Assembly (NCBI RefSeq): GCF_008124765.1
Contig: NZ_VNHS01000003.1
Coordinates: 434,001-498,000, forward strand
Direction of reading: 5' to 3'
From: Paenibacillus methanolicus
GTDB taxonomy: Bacteria; Bacillota; Bacilli; Paenibacillales; Paenibacillaceae
DNA length: 64,000 nt
Each line of letters opens with the position of its first letter. Positions within the stretch are counted from its first letter, which is position 1. Position numbers and translations under genes: made by a program. Shown here in pieces: positions 26,522-33,751 of this stretch. Below the pieces are notes generated by a model that worked only from the letters and a program-made list of their open reading frames with translations, was not told the DNA's origin and made no database searches.

Positions 26522-26650
26522 TTAGGACGCATGCGGCTTGCCGTTGTTCGCGCCCTTGCCGTTCTTATCCGGGTACAAACCGTTCGGTCCGCCCATTGTC
26601 GCGGAGACGTCCAACACGTCCAGGTTCGGTTGCTGCCATTCTTTTCTCAT
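26522..26650 (-). CDS. Lasso-peptide precursor, paeninodin type (A protein)
   Basis: 42 codons, with AGGAGGTGA 7 nt before ATG 26650. Leader: MRKEWQQPNLDVLDVSATM, with the W/YxxPxL motif bound by lasso RRE proteins and the conserved Thr at the penultimate leader position. Predicted core: residues 20-42, starting GGPNGLYPD. Gly20 would form the macrolactam with Asp28 (core position 9), giving a nine-residue ring. A 14-residue basic, Gly/Asn-rich tail follows, ending KPHAS. The ring spacing matches paeninodin (AGPGTSTPD...). The C-terminal Ser is the expected phosphorylation site of the downstream kinase. The start is 14 bp after the cyclase stop, so the two are co-transcribed. No B1 (RRE) or B2 (leader peptidase) gene is found nearby. 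Confidence 0.92.
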   Translation of the reverse strand: MRKEWQQPNLDVLDVSATMGGPNGLYPDKNGKGANNGKPHAS

Positions 26651-26664
26651 GTTCTCACCTCCTC

Positions 26665-28608
26665 TCAAGCCTTCGATCCGGATAGCCGGCGAAGAAATCG
26701 ATAGACGATCAGGCTTTGCATGACGATCCGCGCATCGGGATCGAACGCCGCCTCCGCCCGAGGCGAAGGGCCGAGCTTCTGAAGCGACCGCCGAATCTGG
26801 TCCGTGTTCAGGTACGCGGCCGCGGCCGGATCTGCGCACAGCTGACGCACCTCTTCGGTCAACGCCGGCCAGGAGGAGCGCATGCGGTGGATCCAATCCG
26901 CTCCCTGTACGCCTCGGACTCTCTGGTTGAGTCGAACTTCGTCCGGAAGCATGCCCGCCGTAGCCCTGCGGATCAGCGCCCGGTCCATACCGTCCCTGAC
27001 GAACTGCTCCATCGGAAGGGACAGACAGAATCGGATCACCCGCGGATCAGCCGTCGGATCGCGTTCGGCCACGCCGTATTGAAGCGACAGCTTGGTTGCC
27101 GATGTCCCCTGATGGTTGGCCGCGGCCAAATTTTCGAACTGATACTCCCTTGAGGCAAGCTCGCTCCACTCGGATAATCCGACATCATGGTCTTGAAGCT
27201 TCTCCAACACGTTCGTTCGCCTCGCGAGCTCCGGATGAATGAGCGAAGGCCGTTCTGCTTCGGACCGAGGACCGAACAAATCCCTCCCCTGGCGCAACGC
27301 CAATCCTGCAATATAAGGCAGCAATTTCTTGCGCCCGATCCCGTTATAGCGGCCGTAAGCCTTCAATTCGGCATTCAGCCGTCTCCATTGCAGCCTCCGC
27401 AGCAGCCGGGCATAGTAGTCAGGCGCCGGCCCCCACGAGATCGTGAAATTGCCCGCAGCTCCGTTCAACAGGACGCCGATTCCCTGCCGGCTCGCTTCCT
27501 CGAGCATGCCTTTGATCCAGATCGAATTCTCGAAGAACTTGTATGGCGCTTCCATAAGCCCAATCAAATCGTCGACCTCATCGAGCGGACTGCGCCTGGC
27601 AAAATCCAAGCGGCGGTTCGCGATATTCCCGATATGCCGGACCGCTGCCTGAATGAACGGCGTTTCGTCGGCCGCCATGCTCTTGTGCGTCCAGTCGACG
27701 AAGTCGGCCGTCGGAACGCTGCTGAAGGTATGCAGCGTTCTCCCTTGACTACGCAGCGATTCGGCCGCAAAACCGACGACCGCGCCCGAATCCAAGCCGC
27801 CGCTCAGGCTCGCGCCGACCTCTCCGATCGTGCGCAGCCTCGCTTGGACCGCTTCCCGGAACACATGGCGGAAGGCCTCGACGTAATCTCCGTCCGTCTT
27901 CAGCTTGAGCGGCTTCTGCGGGACGGCGATCGCATCGTACTGTCGTAGCGTCAAGCGTCCCTCGGTCAGCAAGAAGGAATGGCCGGGCGGGATCTGCCTG
28001 ATTCCCCGATAGGCCGTGGCATGCACGTCGACCGTATCCAGAATGACCGGAATGGCCAGAAATTCCGCCAGCCACGACTCGTCCGCCTCGCGCCTGATGC
28101 CGGGCAGCGCGAGCAGCGGACCGATGACGGTGCAGAAAGCGAACCGCTGCTCCTCCGCGCTGTAATAGAGCGTTCGGTTGCCCTGCAAATCCCTCGCCCC
28201 GAACAGCTTGCCGTGCTTCGCGTCCCAGATCGCGAACGCATAGTCGCCGATTAAATACCTCGGCGACTCGTCGCCCCAAGCCTCGTAAGCGCCGAGAATC
28301 AATTCGCTGTCCGTCATCCTTGCGCGCAGTCCGCGTTCGATCCGCAGCCGGTCGAACAGCTCCTCCCGATTATCCAGAATGGCATCGGCCGTAATGGCCC
28401 GCTCGGTCCGATCGCAGTAATAAGGGAGCCGTTCGCCGCGAGATTCGGGCGTAATCCACTGCGCATGGCAACCGAAGGCCGCATTCCCTGCCCGCCAAAT
28501 TCGCCGATCGTCGGCCGGATAACGCTCCAAAGCCTGCATCATTCGTTCGAGCTGGCGGTCATCCGGCGGGAAGCCCGCACGCTGGACAATTCCTGCGATG
28601 GCACTCAT
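26665..28608 (-). CDS. Lasso-peptide macrolactam synthetase, asparagine-synthetase-like (C protein)
   Basis: 647 residues from ATG 28608 (GGAG 8 nt upstream). The N-terminal region resembles the glutaminase domain of asparagine synthetase B but begins Met-Ser, lacking the catalytic Cys2, as expected for lasso cyclases that need no ammonia. The synthetase domain carries the PPi loop SLSGGLDSG (Ser269-Ser274). Such enzymes adenylate the ring Asp/Glu and close the amide with the N-terminal amine of the core. First gene of the lasso operon, directly before the precursor gene. In described clusters of this type the precursor usually comes first, so the C-A-K-D order is unusual. Confidence 0.93.
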   Translation of the reverse strand: MSAIAGIVQRAGFPPDDRQLERMMQALERYPADDRRIWRAGNAAFGCHAQWITPESRGERLPYYCDRTERAITADAILDNREELFDRLRIERGLRARMTDSELILGAYEAWGDESPRYLIGDYAFAIWDAKHGKLFGARDLQGNRTLYYSAEEQRFAFCTVIGPLLALPGIRREADESWLAEFLAIPVILDTVDVHATAYRGIRQIPPGHSFLLTEGRLTLRQYDAIAVPQKPLKLKTDGDYVEAFRHVFREAVQARLRTIGEVGASLSGGLDSGAVVGFAAESLRSQGRTLHTFSSVPTADFVDWTHKSMAADETPFIQAAVRHIGNIANRRLDFARRSPLDEVDDLIGLMEAPYKFFENSIWIKGMLEEASRQGIGVLLNGAAGNFTISWGPAPDYYARLLRRLQWRRLNAELKAYGRYNGIGRKKLLPYIAGLALRQGRDLFGPRSEAERPSLIHPELARRTNVLEKLQDHDVGLSEWSELASREYQFENLAAANHQGTSATKLSLQYGVAERDPTADPRVIRFCLSLPMEQFVRDGMDRALIRRATAGMLPDEVRLNQRVRGVQGADWIHRMRSSWPALTEEVRQLCADPAAAAYLNTDQIRRSLQKLGPSPRAEAAFDPDARIVMQSLIVYRFLRRLSGSKA

Positions 28609-28638
28609 GTGAATGTCTCCCATTGCTATCGTTATATG

Positions 28639-28653
28639 GATACATTATGTATC
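28639..28653. promoter_or_regulatory. 15-bp palindrome upstream of the lasso operon
   Basis: GATACATTATGTATC is a perfect palindrome around a central base, 31 bp before the cyclase start codon. It lies where a repressor would cover the promoter or transcription start. No regulator gene for it is identifiable here, and I could not assign a convincing -35/-10 pair. Confidence 0.4.
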
Positions 28654-28796
28654 GCTAATGACAAAAAATTGGCTTACTCCTTTACTATTCGCTACCCGCC
28701 GTCTTTTTCGGTCCGTCCTGCCGCAATCAGGTAAAATTTCGAATTGGACGCCAAGAAAGCCGCTGCCGGACGCCTCTCACGGAAATCAATAAAAAC

Positions 28797-28833
28797 TGCC
28801 GCCGAAGAACCGTTGGACGGTTCTTTGGCGGCA
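28797..28833 (-). terminator. Rho-independent terminator of importer C operon
   Basis: Seventeen-bp near-perfect stem TGCCGCCGAAGAACCGT / ACGGTTCTTTGGCGGCA with a 3-nt loop. On the minus strand GTTTTT follows. It lies 12 bp after the last permease stop. Confidence 0.85.
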
Positions 28834-28845
28834 CGGCGCTCAACC

Positions 28846-29691
28846 TTATCCTTTCACCGCGCCTGCCGTCATGCCTTCCACCAAGAAGCGCTGCAGGAAA
28901 ATGAAGATGAGGACGATCGGCAGCACGCTGAGCACCGACGCGGCCATCATGCTGCCCCAGTCCGTCTGGTATAACCCTTTGAACAGGCTGACGCCCGGCG
29001 TTAACGTCCGGTGCGACTCGTCGTTGATAAACACGAAGCCGAACATGAACTCATTCCACGCATTGAGAAAGGCGAACAAGGATGTCGATACGAGCGACGG
29101 CAGCGAGACAGGCAGCAAAATGCGAAAAATGATTCCGACGCGGCTAGCGCCATCGATCTCCGCGGATTCCTCCATCTCGTACGGAATCGTATCGAAGAAG
29201 CCTTTCATCATGAACGTGCACAACGGTACGGTGAACGTGGTGTATGCCAGGATGAGCGACGCGTACGTGTTGATAAGCGAGACGTTCTTCATCACGAGAT
29301 AGAGCGGGATGAGCAGCAGCACCCCCGGGATCATCTGGGACAGCATCATCGCGACGCCGAACAGCTTCACGCCCTTGAACCGCACGAATCGGCTCAGCGC
29401 GTAGCCGGCGAAGATCGAGATCAACAACGCGGCGACGGTCGTGACGGAGGCAATGAACAGGCTGTTTTTGAAAAAGGTCAAGAACGCCGAGTTGTTCAGC
29501 ACGTTGTCGAAATGGCCGAACGTTATCTGCTTCACCAGGAAGCTCGGATTCAACGTCCGGATTTGGTCATCCGGCTTGATGGACGTGACGAACATCCATA
29601 AGAAGGGCATGAGGCAGTATAACGTGAATCCTGCCAGTATCAGATATGTCGCAATAGTCAGAATTCTTTGCTTCCGACGACTGATTAGCAT
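28846..29691 (-). CDS. CUT1 sugar ABC permease (MalG type), importer C
   Basis: 281 residues, six membrane helices (first: YLILAGFTLYCLMPFLWMFV). The EAA loop is EESAEIDGASRVGIIFRILLPVSLPS and the C-terminus GMTAGAVKG. ATG 29691 has GGGGGTGA upstream. It starts 4 nt after the upstream permease stop and ends the operon before a strong terminator. With the 29696-30586 product it forms the channel fed by the 30689-32026 binding protein. Confidence 0.93.
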   Translation of the reverse strand: MLISRRKQRILTIATYLILAGFTLYCLMPFLWMFVTSIKPDDQIRTLNPSFLVKQITFGHFDNVLNNSAFLTFFKNSLFIASVTTVAALLISIFAGYALSRFVRFKGVKLFGVAMMLSQMIPGVLLLIPLYLVMKNVSLINTYASLILAYTTFTVPLCTFMMKGFFDTIPYEMEESAEIDGASRVGIIFRILLPVSLPSLVSTSLFAFLNAWNEFMFGFVFINDESHRTLTPGVSLFKGLYQTDWGSMMAASVLSVLPIVLIFIFLQRFLVEGMTAGAVKG

Positions 29692-29695
29692 GCAA

Positions 29696-30586
29696 TCACC
29701 CCCTGTTTTTCCTCGTGGCGTAGAAGTAGTAGAGCACGAATCCGGCGACCATGAAGCCGAGCATCATCGAGGCAAGCGCCGAAGCTTGACCGAAATTGTA
29801 TTCCTGCATCGCGTAACGATAGATCATGATCGGGAGCGTCTCGGACGAATGGAGCGGCCCGCCTTCGGTCATGACCCAGATGAAGTCAAAGTTCACGGCC
29901 GTCCAAATGATGTGGATGAAAATAATCGTGAGCGACACGGTCTTCAGCTGCGGCAGCACGATATGCCAGAACCGGCGGCGTACGCCCGCGCCATCGATGG
30001 CGGCCGCTTCAATCATATCCCGGGATACCGATTGCAATCCGGCCAGCAAGCTGATCGTGAAGAACGGGAAACTCCGCCAGATGTTGACGAATACGACGGT
30101 AAGCAGCGCCGTATTCAACTCGCCCAACCAATAGTAAGGCTGATCGATAATGCCAAGCTTAACCATCCATATATTGAGAATGCCGTAGTCCGGCGTCAAC
30201 ATCCATGTCCATGTCATCCCCGCGATCACGATCGGTACGACCCATGGGATGATAATAATGCCTCGGAATATCGTTCTGCCAATGACGTTCTGATTGAGGG
30301 CAATCGCCGATACAAGGCCCAGCGCGTATTCGCCGGCCACGGATAACACGGTCCAGATGACGGTATTCTTAAGCGCCGTCATGAAATATTCCGCTTTCAC
30401 AACTTCCGCATAATTCGCTAATCCCGCGAACCCGTTCTCCGCTTTATTCAGCAGATTTTTCAATTGAAAACTGTCCCACAGCACCTGCCCCAGCGGGAAA
30501 GCATTCAACAGGAGGAAGAACAGCAGCGCCGGCACGATGAATGCAATCGCGATTCGTCTTGCTCGCTTCTCTCTTAACGTCAGCAT
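29696..30586 (-). CDS. CUT1 sugar ABC permease (MalF type), importer C
   Basis: 296 residues from ATG 30586; GTG at 30601 is an alternative and neither start has a strong ribosome site. The first helix is IAFIVPALLFFLLLNAFPLGQVL. The EAA loop is EAAAIDGAGVRRRFWHIVLPQLKTV. It lies behind a terminator-like hairpin that separates it from the binding-protein gene, so expression may depend on partial read-through. Confidence 0.92.
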   Translation of the reverse strand: MLTLREKRARRIAIAFIVPALLFFLLLNAFPLGQVLWDSFQLKNLLNKAENGFAGLANYAEVVKAEYFMTALKNTVIWTVLSVAGEYALGLVSAIALNQNVIGRTIFRGIIIIPWVVPIVIAGMTWTWMLTPDYGILNIWMVKLGIIDQPYYWLGELNTALLTVVFVNIWRSFPFFTISLLAGLQSVSRDMIEAAAIDGAGVRRRFWHIVLPQLKTVSLTIIFIHIIWTAVNFDFIWVMTEGGPLHSSETLPIMIYRYAMQEYNFGQASALASMMLGFMVAGFVLYYFYATRKNRG

Positions 30587-30614
30587 GTTCGAACACCACA
30601 CTTTATCGATAATG

Positions 30615-30670
30615 AAAAAGCAAGCATCTCCAGGTAACGCAAGTGTACGCGCCTCCCAGGCGATGCTTGC
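30615..30670 (-). terminator. Terminator-like hairpin after binding-protein gene C
   Basis: On the minus strand GCAAGCATC (30670-30662) pairs with GATGCTTGC (30628-30620) across a long loop, and TTTTT follows (30619-30615). It sits between the binding-protein stop and the first permease start and should raise the binding-protein to permease ratio. Confidence 0.65.
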
Positions 30671-30688
30671 CTTTTATACTTGCCTCGC

Positions 30689-32026
30689 TTAGCTGCCGCT
30701 CAGCTCGCCGTTCTTCTTCAAGCTGTCATTGATCGCATCGGACAGCTGCGTGGCCACGTCTTCCGGCTTCTCCTTCTTGAGCAGCGCGAGCGCGAGCGAA
30801 TCTTCCATCGCCTTCGTGATGCCGCCCAACGATACGGCCGGATACGCGATTCCCTGCTCGGCAAGGGCCATGAATTGTTTGCCCCAGCCTTCGCTGACGA
30901 CATCGGTGCGCGGCGCGCTGGAAGGGTTGACCGCCTTCTGATAATCCGCGCCCATCAGGAAGGTCGCCAGCTCGAACGTTTCTTCCGGATGCTTCGACTT
31001 GTAGATGAACAGCGGCGCGATCTCCATGAACGTCGCAGGCTTGCCGCCATAGATCGGCTGCGCGATCTTCACGTCCTTCATCCCTTCCGGATTCTCGGAG
31101 GCGCGGCCTTCGATCCATGTGCCGTTCACGACCATCGCATATTGGCCTAGCACGAAGTTCTGGTCTTCTTCTTCCCAGCCCCAAGTGCGCGCATCGGCCT
31201 TCACCGCGTTCTTCGCTACGAGATCTTGATAGAACCGGAACACTTCCGCAGCTTTGGCCAGTTGATCCGGGTTATCCAGCCACGTGTTCTTGAACTTGCC
31301 GTCGGCTTGCTTCTCGGCGAGCACCACATCGTTCTGCGCCAGATACATGATCAGCTCCTGCGGCGAGCGCACCCCTGCGCCGGCGATGCCGAAGATCTCC
31401 TTGCCGGTCTTCTCTTTGAACGACTGCGCCGCGTTCAGCAGCTCATCCCACGTCTTCGGCGGCTCGGTCAAGCCGCCTTGCTTCAGCAGCTCTTCATGAT
31501 AGAGGAGCGCGCGAATGCCGAGGTAGTTAGGCAGCGCTTTCAATTTGCCGTCGACTTGCATCGCCTCGAGCACGTTCGGGTAGATTTTATCCTTCTCCGG
31601 CCAGGCATTGAAGGCGTCCGTCAAGTCGGCCAGCGCGTCGAGCTTGTTGAATTCGCCGAACCATTCGCCTAGGCCCCAGCTGATATCCGGCGCGTCGCCG
31701 GCGTTAATCGCGGCCACCAGTTTGTCGTGAAGGACATCGTACGAGATGACCTGCAGGTCGATGTTGATCTTGTCATGGCTGTCGTCGAACTCCTTGACCT
31801 TCTGCTGGATCGTCTTGCCTTGATCGGAGCTTGGGTCGAGCGCCGACCAGAATTTCAAGGTGACCGCCTCTTCTGCGGCAGCCGGCTCGGTTGCCGAGGC
31901 GTTCGTGCCTGAGGTCTCATTCGTGGAAGACGATGACGTTTCATTATTGCCGTTACCGCATGCCGACAGCGCGGATGCGAGCATCATGCTGCTAATCAAG
32001 ACCATTGACCATTTCGCCATTTTCAT
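30689..32026 (-). CDS. Extracellular sugar-binding lipoprotein of ABC importer C
   Basis: 445-residue CUT1 binding protein. Signal peptide KMAKWSMVLISSMMLASA with lipobox LSAC is followed by a Ser/Thr/Asn-rich linker and the binding fold (VTLKFWSALDPSSDQGKTI...). ATG 32026 has AGAGGGG 7 nt upstream. Its promoter (32069-32130) shares box, spacing and -10 with that of the secreted glycosidase gene at 35666-40867, so both are probably activated by the regulator encoded at 32136-33749. The substrate is therefore likely a product of that glycosidase. Confidence 0.93.
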   Translation of the reverse strand: MKMAKWSMVLISSMMLASALSACGNGNNETSSSSTNETSGTNASATEPAAAEEAVTLKFWSALDPSSDQGKTIQQKVKEFDDSHDKINIDLQVISYDVLHDKLVAAINAGDAPDISWGLGEWFGEFNKLDALADLTDAFNAWPEKDKIYPNVLEAMQVDGKLKALPNYLGIRALLYHEELLKQGGLTEPPKTWDELLNAAQSFKEKTGKEIFGIAGAGVRSPQELIMYLAQNDVVLAEKQADGKFKNTWLDNPDQLAKAAEVFRFYQDLVAKNAVKADARTWGWEEEDQNFVLGQYAMVVNGTWIEGRASENPEGMKDVKIAQPIYGGKPATFMEIAPLFIYKSKHPEETFELATFLMGADYQKAVNPSSAPRTDVVSEGWGKQFMALAEQGIAYPAVSLGGITKAMEDSLALALLKKEKPEDVATQLSDAINDSLKKNGELSGS

Positions 32027-32068
32027 GGAGGAGCCCCTCTCTCTAACATATCGATTGTTTACGTTTTA

Positions 32069-32130
32069 ATTGTAACGCGGAAGATTCAAAGGGGTAATGA
32101 CTCGATATTCACAGCAATGTTGAAAATATT
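32069..32130 (-). promoter_or_regulatory. Activated promoter of importer C (shared architecture with 40917-40978)
   Basis: The minus strand reads AATATTTTCAACAT (32130-32117), 42 bp, TACAAT (-10, 32074-32069), then TAAAACGTAAACAATCGA-like sequence. A second AATAT starts 21 bp after the first, giving a direct-repeat geometry. The same box, the same 42-bp gap and the same hexamer occur before the secreted enzyme gene. The -35 is poor, as in activator-dependent promoters. Confidence 0.65.
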
Positions 32131-32135
32131 AAGAC

Positions 32136-33749
32136 TCATGACCCTCCGCCGGCGAGCTGCCGGTACTCGGTCGGCTTCACCCCTGTCGCCTTGCGGAACA
32201 CTTGGCTGAAATACCGCTGGTCCGTGTAACCGACCGCATCCGCCACTTCATATGCCCGAAGCGTGCTGTTGCGCAGCAGCTTCTTCGCCTGCTCGATCCG
32301 AAGCCCGGTCACATACTCGAGGAAGCTGACGCCCACGATATTCTTGAACAGCGTGCAGAAGTAATTCTTGTTGATATAATAGCGCTCGGCAATCTGATCC
32401 AGCGACACGGTGCGGTAATGCTCGTCGATGTGGGCGCGAATCACCTCGATCAGCTGCTTGCCGCTCTTCGCCTTGTATTCCGTCGAATTCAGGGCGATGA
32501 GGCTAGCCGTCAGCCGGAGCAGCGACTCCTTCGTTTGCAGAACATGCAGCGCCTGCACCGAAGATCTCGCTTCGCCAAGCAAGTGGCTCATGTCTTCGTT
32601 CATCGGATAGAGCGACAGCTTGCGGATTAGCTCCGTGACCGACTTCTTCCAGTCGGAGACGCTCATCGCGCCTAGCGTATCCTCGCGGAAGGCTTCCTCC
32701 AGCAGATTAATCAGCTTGTCAGTGTCGCGCAGGGAGCCGGCCTCGACCAGCAGATCGAAGAGCAGACCGATGTCTTTCCACAACACCTCCGCCTTCGAAC
32801 TCGCCTTCTTGACGGTTCGCTGTTCCCCGCTGTAAAGGGTGATGGCCTGGTCGCCAGCCAGCTTCAACGTCTCTAGCGCCACTTGGGCTTCGGCATAGGC
32901 GGTCGCCATCTTCGACAAGCGCGTCTTGCAACTGCTGACGCCAACGATCGCGCGCATTTTCAGTCCATTCGCAAGTCCGGCTTGCAGCTGGCTCAGCTTC
33001 GGCAATAAGACGCTAACCTGCTTATCCGCCATGGGCATGAGCACGACGAATTCGTTGATGTGGTACAAATTGCGGAAGACAAGCGACGTTGTCCCGGCCA
33101 CCTCCCGAATGACATTGCGAGCGGCATAATAGAAGGCGGGCCGGTCGCCTTCGTACCGGGCTTGGATTAGCTCCTCGAAGTCCGTGAAGCGGACGATTGC
33201 CGCCGCATAGCCCGTCTCCGGCAGTTGGAGGAGCAGCCGCTGCGCCTGCACGGCGATCTCGTTCTCGTCGGTAATGGACGAGCCGATGATCTGCGTCAGG
33301 AACTCGTCCTGCATGAGCGCCAGCCCTTCGCCGAGCACCGCTTTTTCACGAATGCGTTCCGCTTGGGTGCGCGAATCCTTCTCGATTTGCTCCACCGCCT
33401 TGCCCAGCGCCCGCAGCAGCTCGCCCTCTTGGACGGGTTTCAACAGGTAATCGTAGGCGCCGAGCAGGAACGCGGACCGCGAGTATTCGAACTCCCCATA
33501 GCCGCTCAGCACGATAACCTTGGCGCTGACGTCCGATTGCTCCAGCCAAGACATAAAGCCAAGCCCGTCCGTTAACGGCATTCGGATATCGGTCAGGATG
33601 AGATGGGGACGGGTCGCATCCGTCAGCCGCTTCGCTTCCTCTCCGTTATAGGCGTGGCCGGCGATCTCCCAGCCAAGCTTCTCCCAAGGAATTAGTTTAG
33701 CCAGCTGATCGTGCACGGCAGATTCGTCGTCGACGATTAAGATGCGCAT
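32136..33749 (-). CDS. YesN-type response regulator, AraC DNA-binding domain (pair C)
   Basis: 537 residues. The receiver shows ILIVDDES and phospho-acceptor Asp54 (LTDIRMPLTDG). A long central region follows, then an AraC double HTH at about 435-533 (TVSLDQIAERYYINKNYFCTLFKNIVG; AYEVADAVGYTDQRYFSQVFRKATG). ATG 33749 is preferred to ATG 33755, because AGGAGG lies 7 nt before the former but only 1 nt before the latter. It follows its kinase gene and precedes importer C. It is the probable activator of the 32069-32130 and 40917-40978 promoters. Confidence 0.93.
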   Translation of the reverse strand: MRILIVDDESAVHDQLAKLIPWEKLGWEIAGHAYNGEEAKRLTDATRPHLILTDIRMPLTDGLGFMSWLEQSDVSAKVIVLSGYGEFEYSRSAFLLGAYDYLLKPVQEGELLRALGKAVEQIEKDSRTQAERIREKAVLGEGLALMQDEFLTQIIGSSITDENEIAVQAQRLLLQLPETGYAAAIVRFTDFEELIQARYEGDRPAFYYAARNVIREVAGTTSLVFRNLYHINEFVVLMPMADKQVSVLLPKLSQLQAGLANGLKMRAIVGVSSCKTRLSKMATAYAEAQVALETLKLAGDQAITLYSGEQRTVKKASSKAEVLWKDIGLLFDLLVEAGSLRDTDKLINLLEEAFREDTLGAMSVSDWKKSVTELIRKLSLYPMNEDMSHLLGEARSSVQALHVLQTKESLLRLTASLIALNSTEYKAKSGKQLIEVIRAHIDEHYRTVSLDQIAERYYINKNYFCTLFKNIVGVSFLEYVTGLRIEQAKKLLRNSTLRAYEVADAVGYTDQRYFSQVFRKATGVKPTEYRQLAGGGS

Positions 33750-33751
33750 GG

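Noticed and set aside
26651-26896. N-terminal extension of the lasso precursor frame
   Set aside because: It overlaps the cyclase C-terminus in another phase; ATG 26650 has a near-perfect AGGAGGTGA and yields a normal leader.
30587-30688. Riboswitch-like structure between importer C genes
   Set aside because: The sequence is explained by one simple hairpin with a T-run; no aptamer-like conserved core is visible.
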